A DNA stretch of 7,008 bases from an uncultured Aquimonas sp. GTDB taxonomy: Bacteria; Pseudomonadota; Gammaproteobacteria; Xanthomonadales; Xanthomonadaceae. Both the position numbers and the translations under genes were made by a program. The DNA lies in the NCBI GenBank assembly GCA_946481615.1, contig CAMLOR010000174.1, forward strand, positions 1 through 7,008, read 5' to 3'. Shown piece by piece: positions 1 to 6,527 of the stretch (its first letter is position 1; each line of letters begins with the position of its first letter). The notes beneath the pieces were generated by a model. The model did no database searches. It was not told the DNA's origin and saw nothing but the letters and a program-made list of their open reading frames with translations.

Positions 1-965
<965 letters not shown>

Positions 966-1050
966 CGTCGTCCCCGCGAAGGCGGCGACCCAGTGACGTT
1001 GCTCTGCGCAGGACGAAAGTCGCGGGATTCCCGCCTGCGCGGGAATGACG
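966..1050. repeat. Degenerate REP-like inverted pair after tgt
   Basis: Two imperfectly complementary 35-nt arms (966-1000 and 1016-1050, about 25 of 35 positions pairing) surround a 15-nt centre. Each arm is also a hairpin by itself: 970-977 with 982-989 (loop GAAG, one mismatch) and 1027-1034 with 1039-1046 (ATTCCCGC / GCGGGAAT, loop CTGC). The right arm ends in GCGGGAATGACG, which I recall as a very common intergenic repeat in Xanthomonadales and some other proteobacteria. The element begins at the base after the tgt stop codon. There is no T-run, so it is not a canonical intrinsic terminator, but it could stabilise the tgt mRNA 3' end or reduce read-through into yajC. Family assignment is from memory. 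The inverted repeat itself is seen directly. Confidence 0.7.
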
Positions 1051-1151
1051 GGAGGCGGTCGCACCCGGTCTCCCTCTCCGCTGGAATGAAGGGCCCGGGC
1101 TTGATTACCGCCGAGCCCGCCCTCACGCCTTAAGTCCGCCGGGCGGGGGCA

Positions 1152-1160
1152 TGGCATAAT
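1152..1160 (+). promoter_or_regulatory. Probable extended -10 promoter of yajC-secD-secF
   Basis: TGGCATAAT combines a TGn extension with CATAAT, one base away from TATAAT. It lies 40 bp before the yajC ATG and after the REP-like element. No good -35 is seen at 16-18 bp upstream (AAGTCC at 1132-1137 is poor), as is common for extended -10 promoters. Transcription would start near 1167, giving a leader of about 33 nt that contains the GAGG ribosome-binding site. Confidence 0.5.
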
Positions 1161-1188
1161 CCGCGCCCTTTGCCGCACCTCCCCAATC

Positions 1189-1192
1189 GAGG
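1189..1192 (+). promoter_or_regulatory. Ribosome-binding site deciding the yajC start
   Basis: GAGG sits 7 nt before the ATG at 1200. It supports that start over the in-frame TTG at 1170, which would add ten residues unlike the family. It is the clearest Shine-Dalgarno sequence I found in front of any start in this window. Confidence 0.6.
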
Positions 1193-1199
1193 CTTCCCG

Positions 1200-1529
1200 A
1201 TGCTGGACTTCCTGATCTCCCCCGCCTACGCCCAGGCCGCCGCGGGCCAGCCCTCGCCGTGGTCCCCGCTCATCATGCTGGGCGTGTTCTTCGCGGTGTT
1301 CTTCTTCTTCGTGATCCGCCCGCAGATGAAGCGCGCCAAGGACCATCGCACCATGATCGCCTCGATCGGCAAGGGCGACGAGGTGGTCACCAACGGTGGC
1401 ATCCTGGGCCGTGTCGACGAGATCGGCGATGCCTTCATCGCGCTGGAGATCGCCGACGGGGTGCGCATCAAGGTGCAGAAACACGCCATCGCCGCCGTGC
1501 TCCCGAAGGGCACGATGAAGTCGGCCTGA
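1200..1529 (+). CDS. yajC: Preprotein translocase accessory subunit YajC
   Basis: YajC is the small inner-membrane subunit of the SecDF-YajC complex that associates with SecYEG during protein export. The 109-residue product is almost the same length as E. coli YajC (110). A short N-terminal segment (MLDFLISPAYAQA) is followed by a strongly hydrophobic transmembrane helix at about residues 23-40 (LIMLGVFFAVFFFFVIRP). Next come the conserved basic PQMKRAKDH stretch and a cytoplasmic domain with KGDEVVTNGGILGRV (residues 58-72). The protein ends in the family-typical VLPKGTMK. The ATG at 1200 is preferred over the TTG at 1170 because of the GAGG site and the family N-terminus. It is the first gene of a tight yajC-secD-secF run and is probably transcribed from the extended -10 at 1152-1160. 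Long open frames on the opposite strand are compositional. Confidence 0.97.
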   Translation: MLDFLISPAYAQAAAGQPSPWSPLIMLGVFFAVFFFFVIRPQMKRAKDHRTMIASIGKGDEVVTNGGILGRVDEIGDAFIALEIADGVRIKVQKHAIAAVLPKGTMKSA

Positions 1530-1539
1530 GCCCCTCGCC

Positions 1540-3393
1540 ATGCTTGAGTACGCACGCTGGAAATACATCGTCGCCGCGATCGTCCTGATCGTCGCCACGA
1601 TCTATTCGCTCCCCAACCTCTTCCCGCAGGACGCCGCCGTCCAGATCACCGCCAATCGCGGCAACACGGTGGATGCCGCCCTGCGCGAACGCGCCCAGGG
1701 CGTGCTCGAGAAGAACCAGATCCCGTTCAAGCGCATCGACCTCGAAGAGCGCGACCTGCTGGTGCGCCTGCAGGATGGCAGCCAGCAGCTGCGCGCGGCC
1801 GACGCGCTGCGCGGCGAACTGGGCGACGGTTACGTGGTGGCCCTCAATCTCGCCTCGACCGTGCCGCCCTGGCTCGACGCCATCGGCGCCAGGCCCATGC
1901 TGCTCGGCCTCGATCTGCAGGGCGGCGTGCACTTCCTGATGGAAGTCGACCAGAAGGCGGCGCTCGAGAAGCGCGAGAACGGTTTCGCCGAAGACATCCG
2001 CGTCATCCTGCGCGAGGCCGAAGTGCGCTACACCGCGGTCAACCGCACGGCCAACGGCATCGTGGTGCAGCTGCACGACGGCGCCGAGCGCGATGCCGCG
2101 GCCGCGGTGATCGCGCGCGATCTGCCGCAACTGGTGGTGCAAGACGGCGCCGACGGTGCCTCGCTGGTGGCCACCGTGGCGCCCGCCGAACTCAAGACCA
2201 TCCTCGACAACGCGCTCGAACAGAACATCGGCACGCTGCGCAACCGCATCAACGAGCTCGGCGTGGCCGAGCCCATCGTGCAGCGCCAAGGCGATGCCCG
2301 CATCGTGGTGGAACTGCCGGGCGTGCAGGACACCGCGCAGGCCAAGAAGATCCTCGGCGCCACCGCCACGCTGGAATATCGCGCGCAGGTCGACGGCAAC
2401 CCGCTCGATGCCGCCCAGAGCGGCCGCGTGCCGGCCGACGCACGCCTGTACTACATGCGCGATTCGCGCACGCCCGTGCTGCTGTCCAAGCGCATCCTGG
2501 CCTCCGGCGACGAACTCGTCGACGCCCGCGCCGGCTTCGATTCGCAGACCAACTCGCCGATGGTGTCGATCACGCTCAACAACGTGGCCGGCCAGCGCAT
2601 GCTCGACTTCACCACCGACAACGTCGGCCGCTCGATGGGCGTGGTCTTCATCGAGCGCCTGCCGGAGACCAAGATCGTCGACGGCAAGCAGGTGCAGACG
2701 GTGCGCGAGCGCCAGGAAGTCATCAACTACGCGCGCGTCAACGGCGTGTTCGGCAAGAGCTTCCAGACCACGGGCCTGGACAGCGCGCAGGAAGCCTCCG
2801 AACTCGCGCTGCTGCTGCGCGCAGGTTCGCTGGCCGCGCCGGTCGACATCATCGAGGAACGCATCATCGGCCCGAGCCTGGGCGCCGACAACATCGAGGC
2901 GGGCTGGAAGGCGGTGGCCTTCTCGTTCGGCTTCGTGCTGATCTTCTTCCTCGTGTACTACAAGATGTTCGGCGTGGTGACCAACCTGGCGGTGCTGCTC
3001 AACCTGCTGCTGGTCGTGGCCGTGATGTCGCTGCTCGGTGCGCAGCTCTCGCTGCCGGGCCTGGCCGGCATCGCGCTCACCGTGGGCATGTCGGTGGACG
3101 CCAACGTGCTGATCAACGAGCGTATCCGCGAGGAACTGCGCGCGGGCACCAAACCGCTGGATGCCATTCGCGAGGGCTTCGAGAAGGCCGGCGGCACCAT
3201 CCTCGACGCCAACGTCACCGCGCTGCTCGCGGGCATCGCGATGTTCGCCTTCGGCTCCGGCCCGATCCAGGGCTTCGGCGTGTCGCTGTGCGTCGGCATC
3301 CTGACCTCGATGTACACCGCGGTCTCCGTGTCGCGCGGCATCGCCACCTTCATCTACGGCCGCCGGCGCAAGCTCGCGGGCCTCTCGATCTGA
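1540..3393 (+). CDS. secD: Protein translocase subunit SecD
   Basis: SecD is an RND-fold inner-membrane protein that, with SecF, uses the proton gradient to pull translocating polypeptides through to the periplasm. The product has 617 residues (E. coli: 615). The order is transmembrane helix 1 (about 9-24), then a large periplasmic region with LGLDLQGGVHF at 122-132 and NRINELGVAEPIVQRQG at 235-251. A C-terminal membrane domain follows, with helices near 458-474, 479-499, 505-524, 555-573 and 577-597. The motif VGMSVDANVLINERIREEL (515-533) contains Asp520, equivalent to the proton-relay Asp519 of E. coli SecD. The ending GRRRKLAGLSI is a basic cytoplasmic tail. The ATG lies 10 nt after the yajC stop with no Shine-Dalgarno sequence between, so translation is probably coupled to yajC. 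No disruption is seen. Confidence 0.98.
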   Translation: MLEYARWKYIVAAIVLIVATIYSLPNLFPQDAAVQITANRGNTVDAALRERAQGVLEKNQIPFKRIDLEERDLLVRLQDGSQQLRAADALRGELGDGYVVALNLASTVPPWLDAIGARPMLLGLDLQGGVHFLMEVDQKAALEKRENGFAEDIRVILREAEVRYTAVNRTANGIVVQLHDGAERDAAAAVIARDLPQLVVQDGADGASLVATVAPAELKTILDNALEQNIGTLRNRINELGVAEPIVQRQGDARIVVELPGVQDTAQAKKILGATATLEYRAQVDGNPLDAAQSGRVPADARLYYMRDSRTPVLLSKRILASGDELVDARAGFDSQTNSPMVSITLNNVAGQRMLDFTTDNVGRSMGVVFIERLPETKIVDGKQVQTVRERQEVINYARVNGVFGKSFQTTGLDSAQEASELALLLRAGSLAAPVDIIEERIIGPSLGADNIEAGWKAVAFSFGFVLIFFLVYYKMFGVVTNLAVLLNLLLVVAVMSLLGAQLSLPGLAGIALTVGMSVDANVLINERIREELRAGTKPLDAIREGFEKAGGTILDANVTALLAGIAMFAFGSGPIQGFGVSLCVGILTSMYTAVSVSRGIATFIYGRRRKLAGLSI

Positions 3394-3397
3394 CCCG

Positions 3398-4336
3398 ATG
3401 AACATTTTCCCGTACGACAGCAAGATCGACTTCCTGCGCCTGCGCTGGATCGCGCTCGGCGCGACCGTGCTGCTGCTGGTGGCGGCCGCGGCCATCCTCG
3501 CCACCAAGGGCCTGAACTACGCGCTCGACTTCACCGGCGGCACCGTGGCCGAGCTGAAGTTCGAGAAACCCGTCGACCTCGACGACGTGCGCCGCAGCCT
3601 GGAAGCCGCCGGCTACGACGGCGCGCTGGTGCAGAGCTTCGGCACCGAGAACGACATCGTGGTGCGCCTGCAGCCGCAGGCAGGCCAGGCCAACGCCGAG
3701 CAGACCGGCGGCGCGGTGCTTGGCGCCATCGCCACGCCCGACAATCCCGGCCAGGTGGTGAGCAGCGATTTCGTCGGCCCGCAGGTGGGCGACGAACTGG
3801 CCTGGAACGGCCTGCTGGCCGTGGTGTTCGTGGCGGTCGGCTTCGTCATCTACATCACCTTCCGCTTCGAATGGAAATTCGCGGTGGCGGCCATCGCCAC
3901 CACGATGTTCGACGTGATCGTGACGACGGGCTTCTTCGCCTTCACCCAGCGCGAATTCGATCTGCCCGTGCTGGCCGGCATCCTGTCGGTGATGGGCTAC
4001 TCGATCAACGACAAGATCGTGGTGTTCGACCGCGTCCGTGAGAACTTCCGCGCCCTGCACAAGGTGTCGTCGGGCGAAGTGCTCAACCGCTCGGTCAACC
4101 AGACGCTCTCGCGCACCATCATCACCTCGTTCGTGGCCTTCCTGACCGTGCTGGCGCTCTACATCTACGGCGGTTCCTCGCTCGAAGGCATGGCCGCGGC
4201 GCAGATGTTCGGCATCGTGCTCGGCACGCTGTCCTCGATCTTCGTTGCCTGCCCGCTGCTCTACTGGCTGGGCGCCAGCAAGCAGGACCTGATGCCGAAG
4301 ATCCGCGACGACGCGGAGCTGGCGCGGCGGCCGTAA
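3398..4336 (+). CDS. secF: Protein translocase subunit SecF
   Basis: SecF is the partner of SecD in the proton-driven accessory translocase of the inner membrane. The product has 312 residues (E. coli: 323). Transmembrane helix 1 is at about 17-34 and is followed by the signature YALDFTGGTVAELKF (41-55). The small periplasmic domain runs to about 135. Five further helices lie near 137-155, 161-180, 187-206, 242-258 and 267-290. The conserved segment MGYSINDKIVVFDRVREN (199-216) contains Asp205, at the place of the functional Asp213 of E. coli SecF. The start is 4 nt after the secD stop with no recognisable Shine-Dalgarno sequence, which points to translational coupling. The TAA stop at 4334-4336 is followed after 27 nt by a structured repeat element that would form its 3' untranslated region. 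Complete and ordinary otherwise. Confidence 0.98.
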   Translation: MNIFPYDSKIDFLRLRWIALGATVLLLVAAAAILATKGLNYALDFTGGTVAELKFEKPVDLDDVRRSLEAAGYDGALVQSFGTENDIVVRLQPQAGQANAEQTGGAVLGAIATPDNPGQVVSSDFVGPQVGDELAWNGLLAVVFVAVGFVIYITFRFEWKFAVAAIATTMFDVIVTTGFFAFTQREFDLPVLAGILSVMGYSINDKIVVFDRVRENFRALHKVSSGEVLNRSVNQTLSRTIITSFVAFLTVLALYIYGGSSLEGMAAAQMFGIVLGTLSSIFVACPLLYWLGASKQDLMPKIRDDAELARRP

Positions 4337-4363
4337 GCCTCATCGCGCGCGGGATGGGCGGCG

Positions 4364-4571
4364 GGACGCGGTTGCTCGTGGGGTCGGGAATCTGACGTTC
4401 CCGCCCTCGCGCTACGCGCGAGGGTTCCCTCCGGTTGCCGGGGGTTTTCGATCGCACATCCATGTGCGAACGAAAACGGCCGGCATCCTGCCGGCCCCGC
4501 GCTTCGCGCGGCCTGATCCAGCAACCTCCGGCGGTCCACACAGATTCCCGACCCCACGAGCAACCGCGTCC
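4364..4571 (+). repeat. Structured 208-bp repeat element, copy 1 (secF side)
   Basis: The ends 4364-4394 and 4541-4571 are perfectly complementary over 31 bp. Inside, in order: hairpin B, CCCTCGCGC-TAC-GCGCGAGGG (4404-4424); a 9-bp inner stem with one mismatch (4433-4441 with 4518-4526); and within it three adjacent hairpins. Hairpin C is 4444-4459 with 4462-4477 (GTTTTCG...CGAAAAC base, CC loop, one mismatch). Hairpin D is GGCCGGCA-TCC-TGCCGGCC (4478-4496). Hairpin E is CCGCGC-TTC-GCGCGG (4497-4511). Copy 2 at 4611-4817, read on the minus strand, has the same plan. The element has no credible ORF, no transposase and no obvious target-site duplication next to its ends. It could be a non-autonomous mobile element (MITE-like) or a structured 3' UTR module. 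I cannot name its family. Confidence 0.85.
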
Positions 4572-4573
4572 TC

Positions 4574-4607
4574 CGATGCTCTCCTGTCGAGTGAGAGGAA
4601 AGCATCG
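4574..4607. repeat. Hairpin in the spacer between the two repeat copies
   Basis: CGATGCT (4574-4580) pairs perfectly with AGCATCG (4601-4607). Inside the 20-nt loop CTC (4581-4583) could extend the pairing with GAG. This occupies nearly all of the 39-bp spacer between copies 1 and 2. It lacks a T-run on either strand, so a classical intrinsic terminator is not supported. It could still act as a bidirectional barrier between the convergent genes. Confidence 0.5.
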
Positions 4608-4610
4608 ATT

Positions 4611-4817
4611 GGTGCTCTTGCCGGGGTGGGGTGGACGGCCCTGCGCAGGCGGCTGAAGTCGGACGGAAAAGGCCGGCGAAGCCGGGCGCGGACAGGAGGT
4701 CCGCGCGTTTTCGCTGAGGCATGGATGCCGAATCGAAAACCCCCGGCCGACTTCAGCTTCCCGCGCGCAGCGCGGGCGCCGTAGCCGGGCCGTCCACCCC
4801 ACCCCGGCAAGAGCACC
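4611..4817 (-). repeat. Structured 207-bp repeat element, copy 2 (suhB side, inverted)
   Basis: The ends 4611-4641 and 4787-4817 are perfectly complementary over 31 bp. They share only a core (TTGC, then GTGGGGT) with the ends of copy 1. Read on the minus strand: hairpin B, CCCGCGC-TGC-GCGCGGG (4776-4760); an 11-bp inner stem GCTGAAGTCGG (4757-4747 with 4662-4652); hairpin C with the same GTTTTCG/CGAAAAC base and CATCCATG tip (4740-4707); hairpin D, GCGCGGAC-CTCCT-GTCCGCGC (4706-4686); hairpin E, CCGGC-TTC-GCCGG (4685-4673). Order, loops and spacing follow copy 1, while most stems differ in sequence. The element starts 52 nt after the suhB stop, in suhB orientation. No gene is visible in it. 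Confidence 0.85.
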
Positions 4818-4849
4818 TAGCGGTCGCCTCACGCGCACCACCTGCTCTC

Positions 4850-4863
4850 CGGGTCGTTACCCG
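4850..4863. terminator. Short hairpin just past the suhB stop (weak terminator candidate)
   Basis: CGGGT (4850-4854) and ACCCG (4859-4863) form a 5-bp stem with a CGTT loop, 6 nt beyond the suhB stop codon. No T-run follows on the minus strand, so this would be at best a weak or factor-assisted terminator. The pairing is real but short enough to be chance. Confidence 0.25.
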
Positions 4864-4869
4864 AAGGCG

Positions 4870-5691
4870 CTACAACTCCTTGGTAAGCCTCACGTCGAAC
4901 TCGGAGGCATAGCCCGAGTTGACGAGCGATTTCTGCACCGCGTCGCTCACCTTGAGGTTGCCGGCCACGACCTGCCCGTTGTTGAAGCAGTCGTTGCCGC
5001 CGCGGAAATCGCAGACGCGGCCGCCGGCCTCGCGCACCAGCAGCACGCCGGCGGCGATGTCCCAGGGCTTCACGCCGGCCTCGAAATAGGCATCGGCGCG
5101 GCCGCAGGCCACGTAGGCGAGATCGAGCGCGGCCGAACCCGTGCGGCGCACGTCCTCGGCTTCCGCCATCAGCGCTTCCACCGCCTTGAGCTGCGGCGCC
5201 AGGCGCTTGCGCTCGCGCGGCGGAAAGCCGGTGATCAGCATGGCGCCGGTGAGCTCGTTGCGGGTGCCCACGCGCACGCGGCGCTCGTTGAGGAAGGCGC
5301 CCGAACCGCGCGTTGCGGTGAAGATCTCGTTGCGCAGCGGGTCGTAGACCACGCCGTGCTGCGGCTCGCCGTTCTCCAGCAGCGCGATCGACACGCAGTA
5401 GTGCGGGAAGCCGCGCAGGAAATTGCTGGTGCCGTCGAGCGGGTCGATCACGAAGGTGTTGCGCGACTTGCCGAGCTGGCCGCTCTCCTCGCCGAGGAAG
5501 GCGTGATCGGGGAAGGCGCGCTTGAGCTCGCGTATGATCTCCGCCTCGGCCAGGCTGTCGACTTCGCTGGCGTAGTCCTGCCGCGATTTCTCGACCACGT
5601 TGAGGCCTTCGAGCCTGCCCACGTGGCGCAGGATGATGTTGCCGGCCGCGCGGGCGGCCTTGACCATGACGGTAACGGCGGGCTTTTGCAT
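4870..5691 (-). CDS. suhB: Inositol monophosphatase family protein (SuhB)
   Basis: This is a Mg2+-dependent, Li+-sensitive phosphatase of the inositol monophosphatase fold, hydrolysing myo-inositol-1-phosphate and related substrates. In E. coli SuhB is also a Nus-complex factor in rRNA transcription antitermination and folding. The product has 273 residues (E. coli: 267). Metal-site residues are visible: Glu68-Glu69 in GEESG, Asp83 and Asp86 in [10 protein letters not shown] (82-91), and Asp211 in PWDIAAG (209-215). Other family segments are [21 protein letters not shown] (115-135) and [19 protein letters not shown] (182-200). No Shine-Dalgarno sequence precedes the ATG; a TGTTAGAAT element ends 6 nt before it, suggesting a leaderless mRNA. 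It is divergent from trmJ, as suhB is in E. coli, and convergent with secF. Whether the antitermination role is conserved cannot be judged from sequence alone. Confidence 0.95.
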   Translation of the reverse strand: MQKPAVTVMVKAARAAGNIILRHVGRLEGLNVVEKSRQDYASEVDSLAEAEIIRELKRAFPDHAFLGEESGQLGKSRNTFVIDPLDGTSNFLRGFPHYCVSIALLENGEPQHGVVYDPLRNEIFTATRGSGAFLNERRVRVGTRNELTGAMLITGFPPRERKRLAPQLKAVEALMAEAEDVRRTGSAALDLAYVACGRADAYFEAGVKPWDIAAGVLLVREAGGRVCDFRGGNDCFNNGQVVAGNLKVSDAVQKSLVNSGYASEFDVRLTKEL

Positions 5692-5697
5692 CCGTGC

Positions 5698-5706
5698 ATT
5701 CTAACA
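5698..5706 (-). promoter_or_regulatory. Extended -10 of suhB, placed for a leaderless transcript
   Basis: On the minus strand the sequence reads TGTTAGAAT, then GCACGG, then the suhB ATG. TAGAAT is one base from TATAAT and has a TGn extension. Six bases separate the hexamer from the A of the start codon, which is the usual distance to the transcription start. No good -35 is seen (AAGGTC at 5726-5721, 17-bp spacer). The element lies in the 20-bp gap between suhB and trmJ, so its upstream promoter DNA is the trmJ coding start. Confidence 0.55.
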
Positions 5707-5711
5707 GCAGC

Positions 5712-6449
5712 ATGACCCCCGACCTTCGAATCGTGCTCGTGGGCACCTCGCATCCGGGCAACATCGGCGCCGCCGCGCGCGCCATGAAGACGATGGGCCT
5801 GTCGCGTCTGGTGCTGGTGGCGCCGGAGGCTTTTCCGCACCGCGAGGCCAGCGCGCTGGCGGCCGGCGCCGACGACGTGCTCGACGCCGCCACCGTCTGC
5901 GCCACGCTCGACGAAGCCATCGCCGACTGCCGCGTGGTGATGGGCTGCACCGCCCGCAGCCGCCGCGTGGCCCTCGCCGAACACGCCCCGCGCGAAGCCG
6001 CGGCGGCGCTGTTGCAGGCCACGGCCCTGGGCCCGGCCGCGCTGCTGTTCGGCCGCGAACGCACCGGCCTCACCAACGAAGAACTGCAGCGCTGTCACGG
6101 CGCCATCCACATCCCGGCCAATCCCGACTACAGCTCGCTCAACATCGCCGCCGCGGTGCAGGTGCTGTGCTACGAACTGCGGCTGGCGATGCTGGCCGGG
6201 CCGGCCACGCCGCCGCCCGGCCCCGACGAAATGCCCGCCACCCAGGGCGAACTCGAAGGCTTCTTCGGGCAGCTCGACCAGGCCCTGCACGACATCGACT
6301 TCCACAAGGGCCGCGCGCCGGAGATGGTGATGCAGCGCCTGCGCCGCCTGTTCCTGCGCGCCGCGCCCGATGCGCGCGAGGTGCGCATCCTGCGCGGCAT
6401 CCTGGCCGACGCGCAGCGCATGGCGCGGATCGCGCGCGAAGGCAAATAG
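5712..6449 (+). CDS. trmJ: tRNA (cytidine/uridine-2'-O-)-methyltransferase TrmJ
   Basis: TrmJ is a SPOUT (TrmH-type) enzyme that uses S-adenosylmethionine to 2'-O-methylate nucleotide 32 in the anticodon loop of certain tRNAs, acting as a homodimer. The product has 245 residues (E. coli: 246). The N-terminal RIVLVGTSHPGNIGAAARAMKTMGL carries the catalytic Arg23 at the E. coli position. The knot-forming SAM-binding motifs are LLFGRERTGLTNEEL (111-125) and IPANPDYSSLNIAAAVQVL (134-152), with Ser142 and Asn144 at family positions. The C-terminal helical extension includes MQRLRRLF and EVRILRGILA. The ATG at 5712 aligns residue for residue with E. coli TrmJ. The upstream GTG at 5694 would add six unsupported residues. 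There is no clear Shine-Dalgarno sequence. The start is 20 bp from divergent suhB, an arrangement also known in E. coli. Confidence 0.96.
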   Translation: MTPDLRIVLVGTSHPGNIGAAARAMKTMGLSRLVLVAPEAFPHREASALAAGADDVLDAATVCATLDEAIADCRVVMGCTARSRRVALAEHAPREAAAALLQATALGPAALLFGRERTGLTNEELQRCHGAIHIPANPDYSSLNIAAAVQVLCYELRLAMLAGPATPPPGPDEMPATQGELEGFFGQLDQALHDIDFHKGRAPEMVMQRLRRLFLRAAPDAREVRILRGILADAQRMARIAREGK

Positions 6450-6455
6450 GCGCGT

Positions 6456-6472
6456 CCCGCTCCCCGGGCGGG
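6456..6472. terminator. Small GC hairpin after trmJ
   Basis: CCCGC (6456-6460) pairs with GCGGG (6468-6472) around a 7-nt loop, starting 7 nt after the trmJ stop. There is no following T-run. It is a weak candidate for a transcription end between trmJ and the next gene, and in such GC-rich DNA a 5-bp stem could be chance. Confidence 0.2.
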
Positions 6473-6484
6473 CAACGGATGGGG

Positions 6485-6490
6485 TAGTCT
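6485..6490 (+). promoter_or_regulatory. Possible -10 of the PhnD-like gene
   Basis: GGGGTAGTCTCCGCC contains TAGTCT, which keeps the TA at the start and the T at the end of the -10 consensus and lies 37 bp before the ATG at 6528. The setting resembles the yajC promoter (GCATAATCCGCGCC). No -35 is recognisable, so support is weak. Confidence 0.25.
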
Positions 6491-6527
6491 CCGCCCAGCC
6501 CCGGATGAGTGATTTCCCCCAGCCCGA

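Noticed and set aside
1096..1119. CGGGCT ... AGCCCG inverted repeat before the yajC promoter as an operator or terminator
   Set aside because: The stem is only 6 bp with a 12-nt loop, has no T-run, and is of a kind expected by chance in GC-rich DNA.
1468..3507. 679-codon open frame on the minus strand opposite yajC, secD and the start of secF
   Set aside because: It is fully antisense to genes identified with certainty, and the translation is low-complexity, rich in His, Arg, Ala, Gly and Asp. Long antisense frames of this kind are expected from high GC at third codon positions.
3350..4060. 236-codon minus-strand open frame opposite secF
   Set aside because: It lies antisense to secF, has biased composition and no recognisable domain. 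It is explained by GC-rich codon use.
4404..4496. tRNA or other known small RNA gene in the hairpin cluster
   Set aside because: The adjacent hairpins do not match tRNA arm sizes, and there is no CCA-end or T-loop sequence. The same layout in copy 2 shows a repeat element instead.
4364..4571. CRISPR array or tandem repeat in the secF-suhB gap
   Set aside because: The repeats are inverted arms and hairpins, not regularly spaced direct repeats with variable spacers, and no cas genes are present.
4122..4841. Open frames across the repeat region on both strands (for example 4122-4841 minus, 4464-4784 plus)
   Set aside because: They run through both arms of the inverted repeats and into secF, giving Arg/Pro-rich translations with no family resemblance. 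The hairpin structure explains the sequence better than coding does.
5694..5711. GTG at 5694 as the trmJ start
   Set aside because: The ATG at 5712 places Arg23, Ser142 and Asn144 exactly at the E. coli TrmJ positions. The extra six residues have no support and no ribosome-binding site.
4829..6305. Long minus-strand frames overlapping suhB and trmJ (4829-6076 and 5448-6305)
   Set aside because: They are alternative frames of suhB joined to antisense trmJ. suhB and trmJ themselves have full family motifs.
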